Below are positions 36,667-45,832 of a stretch of 64,000 nt of DNA, one piece after another (positions within the stretch are counted from its first letter, which is position 1; each line of letters begins with the position of its first letter). The position numbers and the translations under genes are program-made. The stretch is from Massilia sp. MS-15 (GTDB lineage Bacteria > Pseudomonadota > Gammaproteobacteria > Burkholderiales > Burkholderiaceae_D), in the NCBI RefSeq assembly GCF_020176695.1, contig NZ_JAIWIA010000009.1, positions 62,001-126,000 of the forward strand. The letters are read 5' to 3'. The notes under the pieces are model-generated. The model did not search any database. It saw nothing but the letters and a program-made list of their open reading frames with translations, and had not been told where the DNA came from.

Positions 36667-36683
36667 CGAACCAGCCTGGTGCA
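36667..36683. promoter_or_regulatory. Second, weaker NtrC-type box upstream of glnA
   Basis: CGAACCAGCCTGGTGCA has one perfect half-site (GGTGCA) and one with 4 of 6 matches at the correct spacing, 55 bases centre-to-centre from the stronger box. A further lone half-site TGCACC is at 36642-36647. Confidence 0.5.
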
Positions 36684-36724
36684 AGAGCACCCGTTGGCTG
36701 TCACCGCTTACCGGACGAGAGAAC

Positions 36725-37183
36725 ATGAGTACGAGCGAATCCATCCTTGCCGCCGCCCGCCGGCGCGCCACCGGCCAGCCCTATGCGGGCGCCGTCACCC
36801 CTGAAGAAGCCTACGCGCTGCTGTGCGGCGATCCGCGCGTCAAGCTGGTGGACGTGCGTACCAATGCCGAGCGCGACTGGGTAGGACGGGTCGCCGTGCC
36901 CGAGTCCCAGCACGTGGCGGTGCAATGGGTCACCTATCCTGGCGGCGCGCCGAATCCCGATTTCGGCGCCCAGCTGGAACAGGTGGCGGACAGGGACGAA
37001 GTCCTGCTGTTCCTGTGCCGCTCGGGCGTGCGCTCGCGCCACGGCGCGCGCGCGGCCACCGAGCTCGGGTTTGCCGAGTCCTACGACATCCTGGAAGGTT
37101 TCGAGGGCGACCGCGACACCGAAGGACACCGCAAGACCGTCGGCGGCTGGTGCAAGGCCGGCCTGCCCTGGATCGGGGCCTGA
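36725..37183 (+). CDS. Rhodanese-like sulfurtransferase
   Basis: A 152-residue single-domain rhodanese. The active-site cysteine C98 is in the loop FLCRSGVRSRHGA, and KLVDVRTNAERDWVGRV is the usual CH2A-type segment with the conserved Asp. Such proteins transfer sulfane sulfur, typically to cyanide or to protein acceptors in vitro; the physiological partner is not known. It is divergent from glnA. Three bases separate it from the next gene, so the two are likely co-transcribed. Confidence 0.88.
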   Translation: MSTSESILAAARRRATGQPYAGAVTPEEAYALLCGDPRVKLVDVRTNAERDWVGRVAVPESQHVAVQWVTYPGGAPNPDFGAQLEQVADRDEVLLFLCRSGVRSRHGARAATELGFAESYDILEGFEGDRDTEGHRKTVGGWCKAGLPWIGA

Positions 37184-37186
37184 GAC

Positions 37187-37975
37187 ATGCGCCCGTCCCG
37201 GATCGTCCTGACCCCTGCCGAGGGGCGCCTGAGCGAGGCGCGCCGGCTGGCGCACGAAGGCCGCCATGCCGAGGCGCTGGCCGAATACCAGTGGTTCCAT
37301 GCGCACGCGCTGGACGAGTCGCCGGCACTCCATGGCGTGCGCCTGTCGTACGCGCTCGGCGGCTGGGCCGACCTGGCCGCGGTCTACCCGCCGGCCCGCG
37401 CGGCGCTGGACGCGCAGCGCGAGCGCGACACGGCGCGCCTGCTGGCCTGCAAGAACGAGCGCGGCCTGTTCCACGACGTGCTTGCCATCCACCGCGTGCT
37501 GGGCGAGCAATGGCGCACCCACGCGCTGTTCGCCGACCTGGCGCGCAGTGCCCCTGAACTGGCGATGGCGCTGGCTCCCATCGGGCTGCCCGCGATCGTC
37601 GCGGCCGGCGACCATGCGCTGGCGCACAGCCTGGTCCCGGACGCCGAAGGCTTCATCCGCGGCAGCAGCCGCTCCCTGATCACGGGCTTCGCCGGGCGCC
37701 GCCGGCGCTTCACGCGCGCCCCGCGCATTGCGGCCCATATCCACAACTACGCCACCGACGTGCGCCACATGCTGGCCGTGCTGGAAGGCGTCGGCCAGCA
37801 CCTGGAGGCGGCGCGCCTGCGCCGCCTTGCCACCGACCTGGTCCATGCGACGACGATCCGGCGCGCGGTGCGCGCCGCCCTGCAACCGGGCGCGCGGCCG
37901 TGGTACGCGCGTGGCCGCTATGTCAGCGGACCGCAGGCGCGCCGCCGCAAGGCTCCCGTCAGTTGGCGGGCATGA
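37187..37975 (+). CDS. Uncharacterised helical-repeat (TPR-like) protein
   Basis: A 262-residue soluble, arginine- and alanine-rich protein. The N-terminus (LSEARRLAHEGRHAEALAEY) resembles a tetratricopeptide-type helix pair, and the middle of the protein is strongly helical. No signal peptide, membrane helix or catalytic motif is visible. It starts three bases after the rhodanese gene, and its 3' end overlaps the convergent hydrolase gene by 17 bases. Function unknown; a scaffold role is possible. Confidence 0.7.
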   Translation: MRPSRIVLTPAEGRLSEARRLAHEGRHAEALAEYQWFHAHALDESPALHGVRLSYALGGWADLAAVYPPARAALDAQRERDTARLLACKNERGLFHDVLAIHRVLGEQWRTHALFADLARSAPELAMALAPIGLPAIVAAGDHALAHSLVPDAEGFIRGSSRSLITGFAGRRRRFTRAPRIAAHIHNYATDVRHMLAVLEGVGQHLEAARLRRLATDLVHATTIRRAVRAALQPGARPWYARGRYVSGPQARRRKAPVSWRA

Positions 37976-39944
37976 CCATCAGCTGCAGGCCGGATGCCGC
38001 GCCCGGCGCGCGGTAGACGCGCTGGGTCGCCTTCCTGAAGTCTTCCGGTTTCGCGCTCGGGATATGGGTGAAGGTCTGCGGGTTCAGGTCGACCAGCGGG
38101 AACCAGGAACTCTGCACCTGCACCATGATGCGGTGGCCGCGGCGGAAGGTGTGGTTCACCTCGCCGATGTCGAAGGACAGCGCTTCCTGCCTGCCCGGCA
38201 CGAAGGCTTCCGGCTTCTCGAAACTGTTCCTGAACTTGCCGCGCAGCGGATTGCCACGCACCAGCTGCTGGTAGCCGCCCAGGTTCAGCGCGGGCGGGGC
38301 CACGTCGTTGCCCTTGCGCTCGGCCGCCGGCGTCGGGTAGGCGTTCGGATACACGTCGATCAGTTTCACGACCCAGTCGGCATCGGTGCCGGTGGTCGAG
38401 ACGAACAGCCTGGGCAGCACGGAACCCACCACCGTCACGTCTTCTTCCAGTACCTCGCTCTGGTACACCAGCACGTCGGGACGGGTAGCGGCGAAGCGCT
38501 GGTCCGATACCATGTACTCGCGCGGCACGCCCAGCGAGGGATAGCCGATGTAGGGCACGGGCTTCCTCGGATCGGCCACGTACTCGTCGAAGCCCGCGCC
38601 GTAGCCGGCGCCGCCGGCGGCCGGCTGCTGCCAGCCCAGCGTGCCGTTCGGACCGAAGTACAGGGTGCGCGCGCGGGCCGGCGCCGGCGGCCAGGCCGCA
38701 TAGCTGCGCCACACGTTGGTGCCGGTCTCGAAGACACTCACGGCGGGCACCGGGCGCGCCGGTTTCACTCCCTTCAGGTGCTGCTCGAAGAAGGGGAACT
38801 GGATCTCGCGCCGGAAGTATTCGCCCGTCTTCGCATCGAAGCTCACGTGGCCCAGGCGCGCGCCATCGCTGCGCGCCCAGCCGCCGTGCACCCAGGGGCC
38901 GATCACCAGCGCGTTCGGGGTGGATGGATTGTGCTTGCCGACCGCCTTGTAGATCGCGAACGGGCCGGCCGGATCTTCCGCGTCGAACCAGCCGCCCACG
39001 GTCAGCATCGCCGCCTTCACGTTCTTCATGTGCGGCGTGATCGCGCGCGAACGCCAGAATTCGTCGTAGGTGTCGTGCACGATGGTGGGCTCGAGCAGCG
39101 TGCGCTGCTCCGCGCTCAGGCTGGCCAGGATGTTCGGCATCGTCAGGCGCTTCAGGAAGAAGTCATAGGCGTCGGCCTCGCCGTACTCGAAGCGCGAGCG
39201 CTCCTTGTTGCCGGGGGTTGGGTTCTGCTGCGGCAGGAAGGACGAATAGAAGCCGAAGTTCGCCGCCAGCATGAAGGCGCCGCCGTGGTAGGAGTCGTCG
39301 CCCATGTACAGGTCGGCGATCGGCGCCTGCGGCGAAGCGGCCTTGATCGCCGGGTGCGAGTCGATGACGCTGGCCGCCGCATAGAAACCCGGGTAGCTGA
39401 TGCCCCAGATCCCGACCCGGCCGTTGTTGTTGGGGACGTGCTTGAGCAGCCACTCGACGGTGTCGTGCATGTCCTCGCTCTCCTGCCCTTCTCCCCTGGC
39501 GCGGGTGGCCTTCGCATGCGGCGTCATCTCCTGCCAGCTGCCCTCGGACATGTAGCGGCCGCGCACGTCCTGGGTCACGAAGATGTAGCCGGCGTCCTCC
39601 AGTTCGCGCGAGGGGCCGAGCGCCTCGGGGAACCAGTCCACGCCGTAGCGCTGCTCGCCCTGCGCGAACACGCCGGCGCTGTAGGGCGTGCGCTGCATCA
39701 GGAAGGGGTAAGGCCTGGAAGCGTCCTTCGGCACGTAGACCGTGGTGAACAGCTTCGCGCCGTCGCGCATCGGGATACGGTACTCGTACTTGGTGTAGGC
39801 CTCGCGCGGGCTGCGCTTTTGCGCGGGAGCGTCGGCATCGGCGGCGGCGGCGGCGGCGGTGGTGGCAGCGGCGGCGACCTGGGCCCCGGTACCGCAGGCC
39901 AGCAGCGCACCCAGCGCGAATATCGAAATCGGACGGCGGATCAT
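37959..39944 (-). CDS. CocE/NonD family hydrolase (peptidase S15-like)
   Basis: A 661-residue exported alpha/beta-hydrolase. After a signal peptide (about 1-28, ending AAAATT) and an alanine-rich linker comes the S15-type catalytic domain: FVTQDVRGRYMSEGSWQEMT (oxyanion region) and the nucleophile serine in VGIWGISYPGFYAAAS. GGWFDAEDPAGPFAIY supplies the acidic residue and IGPWVHGGW the histidine region. A C-terminal jelly-roll domain follows (VVGSVLPRLFVSTTGTDADW). Members cleave esters or acyl-amides (cocaine esterase, glutaryl-7-ACA acylase, X-Pro dipeptidyl peptidase); the substrate here is unknown. AAAGGAAG precedes the ATG at 39944. Confidence 0.9.
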   Translation of the reverse strand: MIRRPISIFALGALLACGTGAQVAAAATTAAAAAADADAPAQKRSPREAYTKYEYRIPMRDGAKLFTTVYVPKDASRPYPFLMQRTPYSAGVFAQGEQRYGVDWFPEALGPSRELEDAGYIFVTQDVRGRYMSEGSWQEMTPHAKATRARGEGQESEDMHDTVEWLLKHVPNNNGRVGIWGISYPGFYAAASVIDSHPAIKAASPQAPIADLYMGDDSYHGGAFMLAANFGFYSSFLPQQNPTPGNKERSRFEYGEADAYDFFLKRLTMPNILASLSAEQRTLLEPTIVHDTYDEFWRSRAITPHMKNVKAAMLTVGGWFDAEDPAGPFAIYKAVGKHNPSTPNALVIGPWVHGGWARSDGARLGHVSFDAKTGEYFRREIQFPFFEQHLKGVKPARPVPAVSVFETGTNVWRSYAAWPPAPARARTLYFGPNGTLGWQQPAAGGAGYGAGFDEYVADPRKPVPYIGYPSLGVPREYMVSDQRFAATRPDVLVYQSEVLEEDVTVVGSVLPRLFVSTTGTDADWVVKLIDVYPNAYPTPAAERKGNDVAPPALNLGGYQQLVRGNPLRGKFRNSFEKPEAFVPGRQEALSFDIGEVNHTFRRGHRIMVQVQSSWFPLVDLNPQTFTHIPSAKPEDFRKATQRVYRAPGAASGLQLMVMPAN

Positions 39945-40005
39945 GGCTTCCTTTGGCAAGCGAAATAAAAGACCGCCAGTGTAATCCGAATCCGCAGCGG
40001 GCTTG

Positions 40006-41370
40006 CTATTCGGTCAAGGACAGGGCAAGGCCGTTGCGGTCGATGGTGCCGCGCACCCGCTCGCGCACGAAGTTGATGTGGCTGCGCAGGCGGTACAGTT
40101 CTTCCGCATAGGCGAGCGGAATCGCGATGTGGTTGACGCGCTCCTCGATCTCGTCCAGGCGTGCCAGCAGTTCGGCGCGCACGGTCTCGCGCCCCTCGGG
40201 GCCGGCCGCTTCCAGCGCCTGCTCCACCTTGCGCAGTTCGCCGTACCAGCGGTACACGCGCGAGCGCACCCGCCACACGTAGATCGGCGGGACGATCCGC
40301 GACAGCGGAATCAGGAGCGCCGCCAGCGCCACCGCCACCACCCACAGGCGCTCGAACAGGTTGGCCAGCCAGAAGCGCAGGTAGCGCTGCAGGAAGGGCG
40401 GACCGTCGCGGTAGTAGCGCGCGGCTTCCTGCGCCACCGGGATCTCGCTGTACTTCGGCGAAGGGAACTGGCCCTGCTGCTGGAACCAGCCGGCCTTGCC
40501 GTGGATGTCGCCGGCCGCCTTCACCAAAAGGCCCACCAGGGCCGGATGCAGGTCCTCGCGCGCCACCAGGGTCGCGGTGGGGGCGATCAGGTGGTAGTCC
40601 TGGGCCGGGATGTCGCGCCCGAGGTCGACGATCCCGCGCGGCAGCACCACGTGGGTGAGGAAGGGCAGGCGCCGCGTATAGGCGTCGGCCTGCCCGAAGT
40701 CGAACAGGCGGATGCCGGGCGTCTGCAGCAGCATCTGGATCAGGGGCGCCTCCGGCGCCGAACTGAACACCAGGCCGTCGATGCGGCCGGCCAGCAGTTC
40801 CACCGTGGCCGGGGTGTTTTCCAGCGCCCCCACCCGCAATTCATCGGCGGCGATGCCGTTCGCGTCCAGCAGGCGCCGGAACAGGCGCGGCACGCCGGTG
40901 CCCTCCGGCCCCAGGTTGATGCGCTTGCCGCGCAGGTCGGTCAGCTTGCGCACGCCGGCTTCCTCGCGCAGGAACAGCCACACCGGTTCGGTGAACAGGC
41001 TGCCCAGCGAAACCAGGCCTTGCGTGTCGGCGCCCCGGTTCTCCGTATCCGCTTGCTGGCCTTCGGTGCTGGAGCCGCTCTGGACGAAGGCGACGTCGAC
41101 CTCGCCCTTGCGCAGGCGTTCCAGGTTCTCGGCCGAGCCGAGCGAAGGCTGGAGATTGAGCACGATCTGGTCGCGCGCCAGCGCCTGGGCGTACTGGCGG
41201 CCGAATTCCTGGTAGGCGCTGTTGAACTGGCCGGTGGCCATCGCCAGGCGGCGCGGCGGGGCCGGATCGACCCACCAGTAGGCCAGCAGCGCCACGGCCA
41301 GTACCGCCAGCAGCGTCGGCCCGGACGCCACCAGCAGGTCGCGCAGGGACACGAAGCTGAACTGGCGCAT
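40006..41370 (-). CDS. Membrane-anchored TAXI-type solute-binding protein
   Basis: A 454-residue protein with an N-terminal membrane helix (about 14-34, TLLAVLAVALLAYWW) and a periplasmic TAXI domain (LAMATGQFNSAYQEFGRQYA through GIRLFDFGQADAY). A second helix follows (LWVVAVALAALLIPL), with a cytoplasmic helical tail of about 85 residues containing a coiled-coil-like stretch. TAXI proteins usually deliver solutes to TRAP permeases, but no permease gene is nearby, so a sensing or structural role is possible. The ATG at 41370 (MRQFSFVSLRDLL) is taken as the start; a GTG at 41424 that overlaps the upstream stop (GTGA) would add 18 basic residues and couple translation to the penicillin-binding protein gene. 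Confidence 0.83.
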   Translation of the reverse strand: MRQFSFVSLRDLLVASGPTLLAVLAVALLAYWWVDPAPPRRLAMATGQFNSAYQEFGRQYAQALARDQIVLNLQPSLGSAENLERLRKGEVDVAFVQSGSSTEGQQADTENRGADTQGLVSLGSLFTEPVWLFLREEAGVRKLTDLRGKRINLGPEGTGVPRLFRRLLDANGIAADELRVGALENTPATVELLAGRIDGLVFSSAPEAPLIQMLLQTPGIRLFDFGQADAYTRRLPFLTHVVLPRGIVDLGRDIPAQDYHLIAPTATLVAREDLHPALVGLLVKAAGDIHGKAGWFQQQGQFPSPKYSEIPVAQEAARYYRDGPPFLQRYLRFWLANLFERLWVVAVALAALLIPLSRIVPPIYVWRVRSRVYRWYGELRKVEQALEAAGPEGRETVRAELLARLDEIEERVNHIAIPLAYAEELYRLRSHINFVRERVRGTIDRNGLALSLTE

Positions 41371-41420
41371 GCGCGTCACGGCGCGCTGCAGGGAAGCGCG
41401 GCGCCTCCCCTCTCCTTCCT

Positions 41421-44400
41421 TCACCTGACGCACTGGCGCTGGGCGATCTGCGGCGTCCCGGCGGCGCTGCCCGCCGGCGGCTCGATCATCGGCATCAGGC
41501 CCGGCGCCAGGTTGGCCAGCAGCTGTACCGGCAGCGCGCTGGTGAAGTCGTAGTTGCCCGACTGCGGGCCGTGCACGTAGGCGGTCATGCTGCCGAAGTA
41601 GCGCTCGCCAATGTTGAAGACAAAGGTGGCCGAACGGTTCACGTAGCGCGACTCGATCACGCGGCCGCCGCGCGCATAGACTTCGAAGCGCTGGTCGCCG
41701 GTGCCGGTCTTGCCGCCCACGGCGATCACGCTGCCGTCCTGCTGCGTGAACGCGGTCTTGACGCGCTTGGCGGTGCCGTCGCTGACCACGCCCTGGATCG
41801 CGTCGGCCACCACGCGCGCCACTTCCGGCGCCAGCACCTGTTCCTTGCCGCCGCCCTTGTTGCGCTTGACCAGGGTCTCGTAGGGCGTGCCTTTGGCGAA
41901 ATGCAGCGAGTCGATGCGTTCGATCGGTTTGCGCACGCCGCCGTTGACGATGATGCCCATCAGCTCGGCAAGCGAGGCCGGACGGTCGGCCGAGGCGCCC
42001 AGCGTGGTCGCGTAGGACGGCACCAGCGAATCGAAGGGGTAGCCCATCTTCTTCCACTGGGCGTGGATCTTGAGGAAGGCTTCCACCTCGATCAGGCCGG
42101 CGATGCGCTTGTCCTGGGCATGCTTGCGGTGCGTCTTGAACAGCCAGGAATACACTTCCTGGCGTTCCTTGACGCTGGCCTGGGTGATTTCGGTCCAGCC
42201 GGCATTCGGGTGGGTGCGCAGGTAGCTCACCAGCCACAGTTCGAGCGGGTGCACCGAGGCCACGTAGCCGCGGTCGGCCAGCGACATGTTCCTCGGATCG
42301 TACATGTCGTACATCTTCGGCACCCGTTCCGGGTCCATGTCGCTGGACGGCGGCAGGGTCTTGTCGAGGAAGGCCGCGAACTGTGCCAGCGTGGCGTCCG
42401 GCATCACGGTACGGTACGCGGCGGCCAGCTTGGAGGCCAGCGGACGCACGCCCGAGAACAGCTGATCCTCGATCTGGGCCGGGGTCTTGCCCTTGTACTT
42501 GTTCCAGAACTTGGCGAGGAAATCCTTGCCTTCGTTGTCGGCGAAGCGCGCCAGGTACGCGGCGCGGCGCGGATCGTCGGCGTCGGCCAGCAGCTTGGCC
42601 GAGGAACCCGGCAGCTGGAACATGTAGTAGCGCACCACGTCGCGCATCATGCGCACGAACACCAGGTTGGTCGACTGGCGCAGTGCCTGGGTCACGGTCA
42701 TGATCTTGCCGTTGTCCAGCTTGCTGAAGTTGCCGAAGGTGTGCAGGCCGCCGCCGGTGAAGAAGGCCTCGCCCGGGCTGGCCGAGTACTTGCGCTCCAT
42801 GGCCGCGGCCAGCATCGGCGCCAGCGAACGGTCGGCGCCGGCCGGCAGCGCGCGGAAGTAGTCGAGCGCCCATTGCGACAGGCGGTCCTTCGGATCGACT
42901 TCCACGCCCATCAGGCCGATCTGGTCCAGCGGTGCGAAGCGCTTGTGCAGCTGGTCGACGATGTCGAGGTAGGTCACCAGGGTGCGCAGCTTGGCGGTCG
43001 AACCGAGGTCGAGCTTGGCGCCTTCGTTGATGTCGAGCGGCTGGTCGTAGTTGTCGGTCTGGACCCGCAGGTAGTTCACGTGCTCGCCGCGTTCATACAA
43101 GGTGAAGCTGTACACCACCTGGGCCGGGTCGCCGTTGCCGAGCAGGCCCTTGCCGGTCAGGCCGGCCTCTTTTGCGTGCTCGGCGTCGGACAGCTTGCGC
43201 AGCGTGTCGGTGACGGCCCCCTGCACGCCGGCGTCCAGGGTGGACACCACCGACAGGTCGAGGCGGTCGAGGTTGTACAGGCGCGAGTCGCCGACCAGGT
43301 AGCCGAGATGGTTGCGCACCGCGTTGGAGGCCTTGCGCGAGACGAAGGCGTCGGCGCCCGGCGCCGCCACGCCCGAGCCCTGGGCCGGGTGCAGCTCCAC
43401 CCGCAGCGCGGCGTCGCGCAGCTGGGGCGAGATCACGCCGGCCTGGGCCAGCACGCGCAGGTGGCTGTTGGTCAGGGTTTCCAGGTCGTGTTCGCCGGCG
43501 CCCAGGTAGTAGGCGGGGCGGCGCTGGGCGATCATCAGCGACAGCGCCTCCTTGTAGGCGGTGACCGCCTCGACGCTGTCCATCGGGCCGCGCAGCATGC
43601 GGCTGGTCTGGTCGAAGTCGCGCCCGTACCAGACCCAGAGGCCATCGCCGATGCCGTTGACTTCGCCATAGCCGGGCTTGGCCGACAGCGGCACGGTGTT
43701 CAGGTAGTCGAGCACGATCCGGCGCCGCGCCTTCGTCGTGTCTTCGCCGTCCTGGTAGGCGCGCAGCGCGGCCGAGGCCATCTGGATCATCTTGTCCTGC
43801 AGCGAACCGGTGCGTCCTTCCGGCGAATGGCGGTACTTCTCGATCTGGGTCGCCAGCGTGGAGCCCCCGGCCACCCGTCCGGCGCCGCCCAGGCCGATGC
43901 TGCTCAGGGTCTTGTCGAACACGGCCTTCGAGAAGCGGTCCCATTCGACCGCCGGATTGCGCTGCGGGTAGGCGGGATCGAGCAGCTCGCGGTTCTCGAT
44001 GAACAGCAGGCTTTGCACCAGCAGCGGCGGCGCGTCCTCGAACGCCGGATAGGTGCGTTCCGGGAAGCGCGCGTTGAACAGCGGCTGGGCGCGGCAGTCG
44101 AGGATCTCGAGGCCGACCTTAGTCTTTTCGTGGTAGGTGGCGTACAGGCCGCGGTCGGCCATTTCGACCATGCGCGGCGAGATGCGCGCCTGGGCATCGA
44201 CCAGGTAGCCGCGCGCCTGCAGTTTCTCGAGATAGGCCGGCAGGTTGGCGTAGCCCAGCCGGGTGTCGTAGGGACTGGCGGCGGGGAAGCGGATGGACGG
44301 GCTCGGCCCCTTTTCCATGCGGTAGTTCAGCTCGCTGGCCAGGTCGGCGAACAGGCGCGCCTGCAGGTGCGACGTGCGCATCTCGAACGCGCCCCAGCCG

Positions 44401-44744
44401 CCCAGCAGCACCAGCAGGAGCAGCAGCAGGACGACGAACCAGGTGCGCCAGCGCCGCTTGCGCGGGGCCGGCGCGCCCTCGGGCGGATCGGAGCGGCCGG
44501 ACGCATCGGGTGGCGATGCCGGAGGAAGATCGGGCGGTAGCGGCGCCCCGGCGCCGCCGGACGCCGCGCCGCCCACCGCCAGGTGCGGAAAGGCTTCGTA
44601 CAGCGGAACATCGTTGCCGCCCGCGGATGCGAGCACGGGTGCGCCGCCGGCCATGGCCCGGGCGGGACGGGCACGCGACATCCCAAACATGCCAAGCGCA
44701 CGAAATACAAGACTGGGCCGCTTCATGCGGCGAATACTATCCAT
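41421..44744 (-). CDS. Class A penicillin-binding protein (glycosyltransferase-transpeptidase)
   Basis: An 1107-residue bifunctional peptidoglycan synthase. An N-terminal cytoplasmic tail of about 95 residues, rich in proline and alanine, precedes one membrane helix (about 101-118). The glycosyltransferase 51 domain follows (FIENRELLDPAYPQRNPAVE, GGSTLATQIEKYRHSPEGRT) and then a transpeptidase domain with STAK, STN and KTGTG motifs. Roughly 280 residues lie between STN and KTGTG, longer than in typical PBP1A, including a charged segment around PSSDMDPERVPKMYDMYDPR. No good ribosome binding site precedes the ATG at 44744; MKRPS at 44726 is an alternative. The TAXI-type gene follows immediately. 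Confidence 0.88.
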   Translation of the reverse strand: MDSIRRMKRPSLVFRALGMFGMSRARPARAMAGGAPVLASAGGNDVPLYEAFPHLAVGGAASGGAGAPLPPDLPPASPPDASGRSDPPEGAPAPRKRRWRTWFVVLLLLLLVLLGGWGAFEMRTSHLQARLFADLASELNYRMEKGPSPSIRFPAASPYDTRLGYANLPAYLEKLQARGYLVDAQARISPRMVEMADRGLYATYHEKTKVGLEILDCRAQPLFNARFPERTYPAFEDAPPLLVQSLLFIENRELLDPAYPQRNPAVEWDRFSKAVFDKTLSSIGLGGAGRVAGGSTLATQIEKYRHSPEGRTGSLQDKMIQMASAALRAYQDGEDTTKARRRIVLDYLNTVPLSAKPGYGEVNGIGDGLWVWYGRDFDQTSRMLRGPMDSVEAVTAYKEALSLMIAQRRPAYYLGAGEHDLETLTNSHLRVLAQAGVISPQLRDAALRVELHPAQGSGVAAPGADAFVSRKASNAVRNHLGYLVGDSRLYNLDRLDLSVVSTLDAGVQGAVTDTLRKLSDAEHAKEAGLTGKGLLGNGDPAQVVYSFTLYERGEHVNYLRVQTDNYDQPLDINEGAKLDLGSTAKLRTLVTYLDIVDQLHKRFAPLDQIGLMGVEVDPKDRLSQWALDYFRALPAGADRSLAPMLAAAMERKYSASPGEAFFTGGGLHTFGNFSKLDNGKIMTVTQALRQSTNLVFVRMMRDVVRYYMFQLPGSSAKLLADADDPRRAAYLARFADNEGKDFLAKFWNKYKGKTPAQIEDQLFSGVRPLASKLAAAYRTVMPDATLAQFAAFLDKTLPPSSDMDPERVPKMYDMYDPRNMSLADRGYVASVHPLELWLVSYLRTHPNAGWTEITQASVKERQEVYSWLFKTHRKHAQDKRIAGLIEVEAFLKIHAQWKKMGYPFDSLVPSYATTLGASADRPASLAELMGIIVNGGVRKPIERIDSLHFAKGTPYETLVKRNKGGGKEQVLAPEVARVVADAIQGVVSDGTAKRVKTAFTQQDGSVIAVGGKTGTGDQRFEVYARGGRVIESRYVNRSATFVFNIGERYFGSMTAYVHGPQSGNYDFTSALPVQLLANLAPGLMPMIEPPAGSAAGTPQIAQRQCVR

Positions 44745-44854
44745 GATGGCTCAACCGGTTTGAATCAATACGTGTTCAATCCCCGCCAACCTGCCCGCCA
44801 TCCTTGCTGCTGGTTCGTTCGAGTGATTGTCCTCGTCAGTTCGCAAAAATGCGC

Positions 44855-44880
44855 GGTGCAAACTCACTCAGGATTGCACC
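44855..44880. repeat. Inverted repeat upstream of the penicillin-binding protein gene
   Basis: GGTGCAA and TTGCACC face each other across 12 bases, about 110 bases upstream of the start codon. The half-sites are in the opposite order to an NtrC box, so it is probably unrelated to nitrogen control; it may be an operator for another regulator. Confidence 0.35.
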
Positions 44881-45022
44881 TCCACAGGTATCATTCCACC
44901 ACATCAATACGACACACGCGAGGCACGGTTTCACAATTTTGAACCCTGCGAAGCATTTTCGCAAAAAAACAACGGCAGAGTGAAACCGACGGCGTCTAGT
45001 CCTACAAAGGTCCGCCGGCGGC

Positions 45023-45832
45023 TCAGGCGCTCACGGCGCCGGTGCGCAGTTCTTCCAGCGCACCAAGGCAAAAATACTGGAACCACAGGCCGGCGAACAG
45101 GAAGATCATGATGTACAGCCAGAGCGATAGCATGGCCAGGAAAGGGAACAGGACGATCGACAGCAGCGCCCCGCCCATCCAGGCGATGCCGGGCAGCGCG
45201 CCGGCCAGTCCGGACACGAAACCGATCGCCAGCAGCGCGCCGCGGTGGCGCCGTACCAGGCTGCGCCTTTCCTCGGCACTGGCATGCGCGGCCAGCGCGT
45301 CGTAGCTCATCACGCGCGAGGTCACCCAGGCCCACAGGCAGGCCTGCACCAGCCAGGCCAGCGGCGGCAGCGCGTACAGCGGCAGCGTGAGCAGCCACAG
45401 CAGCGCGAACACCGCGGTGCTGCCCACATTGATCGCCACGCTGCCGACGAAGGAGCCGCCCTCCTTCTTCTCGAGCTTGGGATACTGGCTGGCGCCGACA
45501 TGGCGCTCGATGACCGGCATCGCGATCACGCCCATGAACAGCAGCGCCGAGCCGATCATCAGCGGCAGCAGCAGCGCGACGGCCAGCAGCGGCACCACCA
45601 TCACCTTGAGCGCGCCCAGGCCGAAGCTGGACAGCAGGCTGCCGCTGGCCTGGAACAGGCCGTAGTCGGCGAACACGCCCTGCAGCCAGTCGAGCAGGGG
45701 CTGCAGTCCGGTCCACAGGAGCGCGCCCCACAGCAGCAGCGACAGCGCCAGCGGGGCGCCGGACAGCAGCAGCATGCGGCGCGAGAACTGGGCGCGCAGC
45801 GCGCGCCGGTAGGCGCTGCCGACGCCCTTCAT
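45023..45832 (-). CDS. EI24/CysZ-like integral membrane protein
   Basis: A 269-residue protein with four to six hydrophobic segments (PLALSLLLWGALLWTG; VMVVPLLAVALLLPLMIGSA; AVFALLWLLTLPLYALPPL; LLSIVLFPFLAMLSLWLYIM). The central pattern VIERHVGASQYPKLEKKEGG is typical of the EI24 domain family, to which the sulfate permease CysZ belongs; a transport role is likely but the substrate is not shown. The ATG at 45832 overlaps the stop of a 21-codon leader ORF (ATGA). A GTG at 45925 in frame would add a Cys- and Pro-rich N-terminus that I think is an artefact of that leader region. Confidence 0.85.
   Translation of the reverse strand: MKGVGSAYRRALRAQFSRRMLLLSGAPLALSLLLWGALLWTGLQPLLDWLQGVFADYGLFQASGSLLSSFGLGALKVMVVPLLAVALLLPLMIGSALLFMGVIAMPVIERHVGASQYPKLEKKEGGSFVGSVAINVGSTAVFALLWLLTLPLYALPPLAWLVQACLWAWVTSRVMSYDALAAHASAEERRSLVRRHRGALLAIGFVSGLAGALPGIAWMGGALLSIVLFPFLAMLSLWLYIMIFLFAGLWFQYFCLGALEELRTGAVSA

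Noticed and set aside
41425-42873. Upstream extension of the TAXI-type frame inside the PBP gene
   Set aside because: The sequence upstream of 41424 is an out-of-frame reading of the PBP coding region; the real protein begins at about 41370 or 41424.
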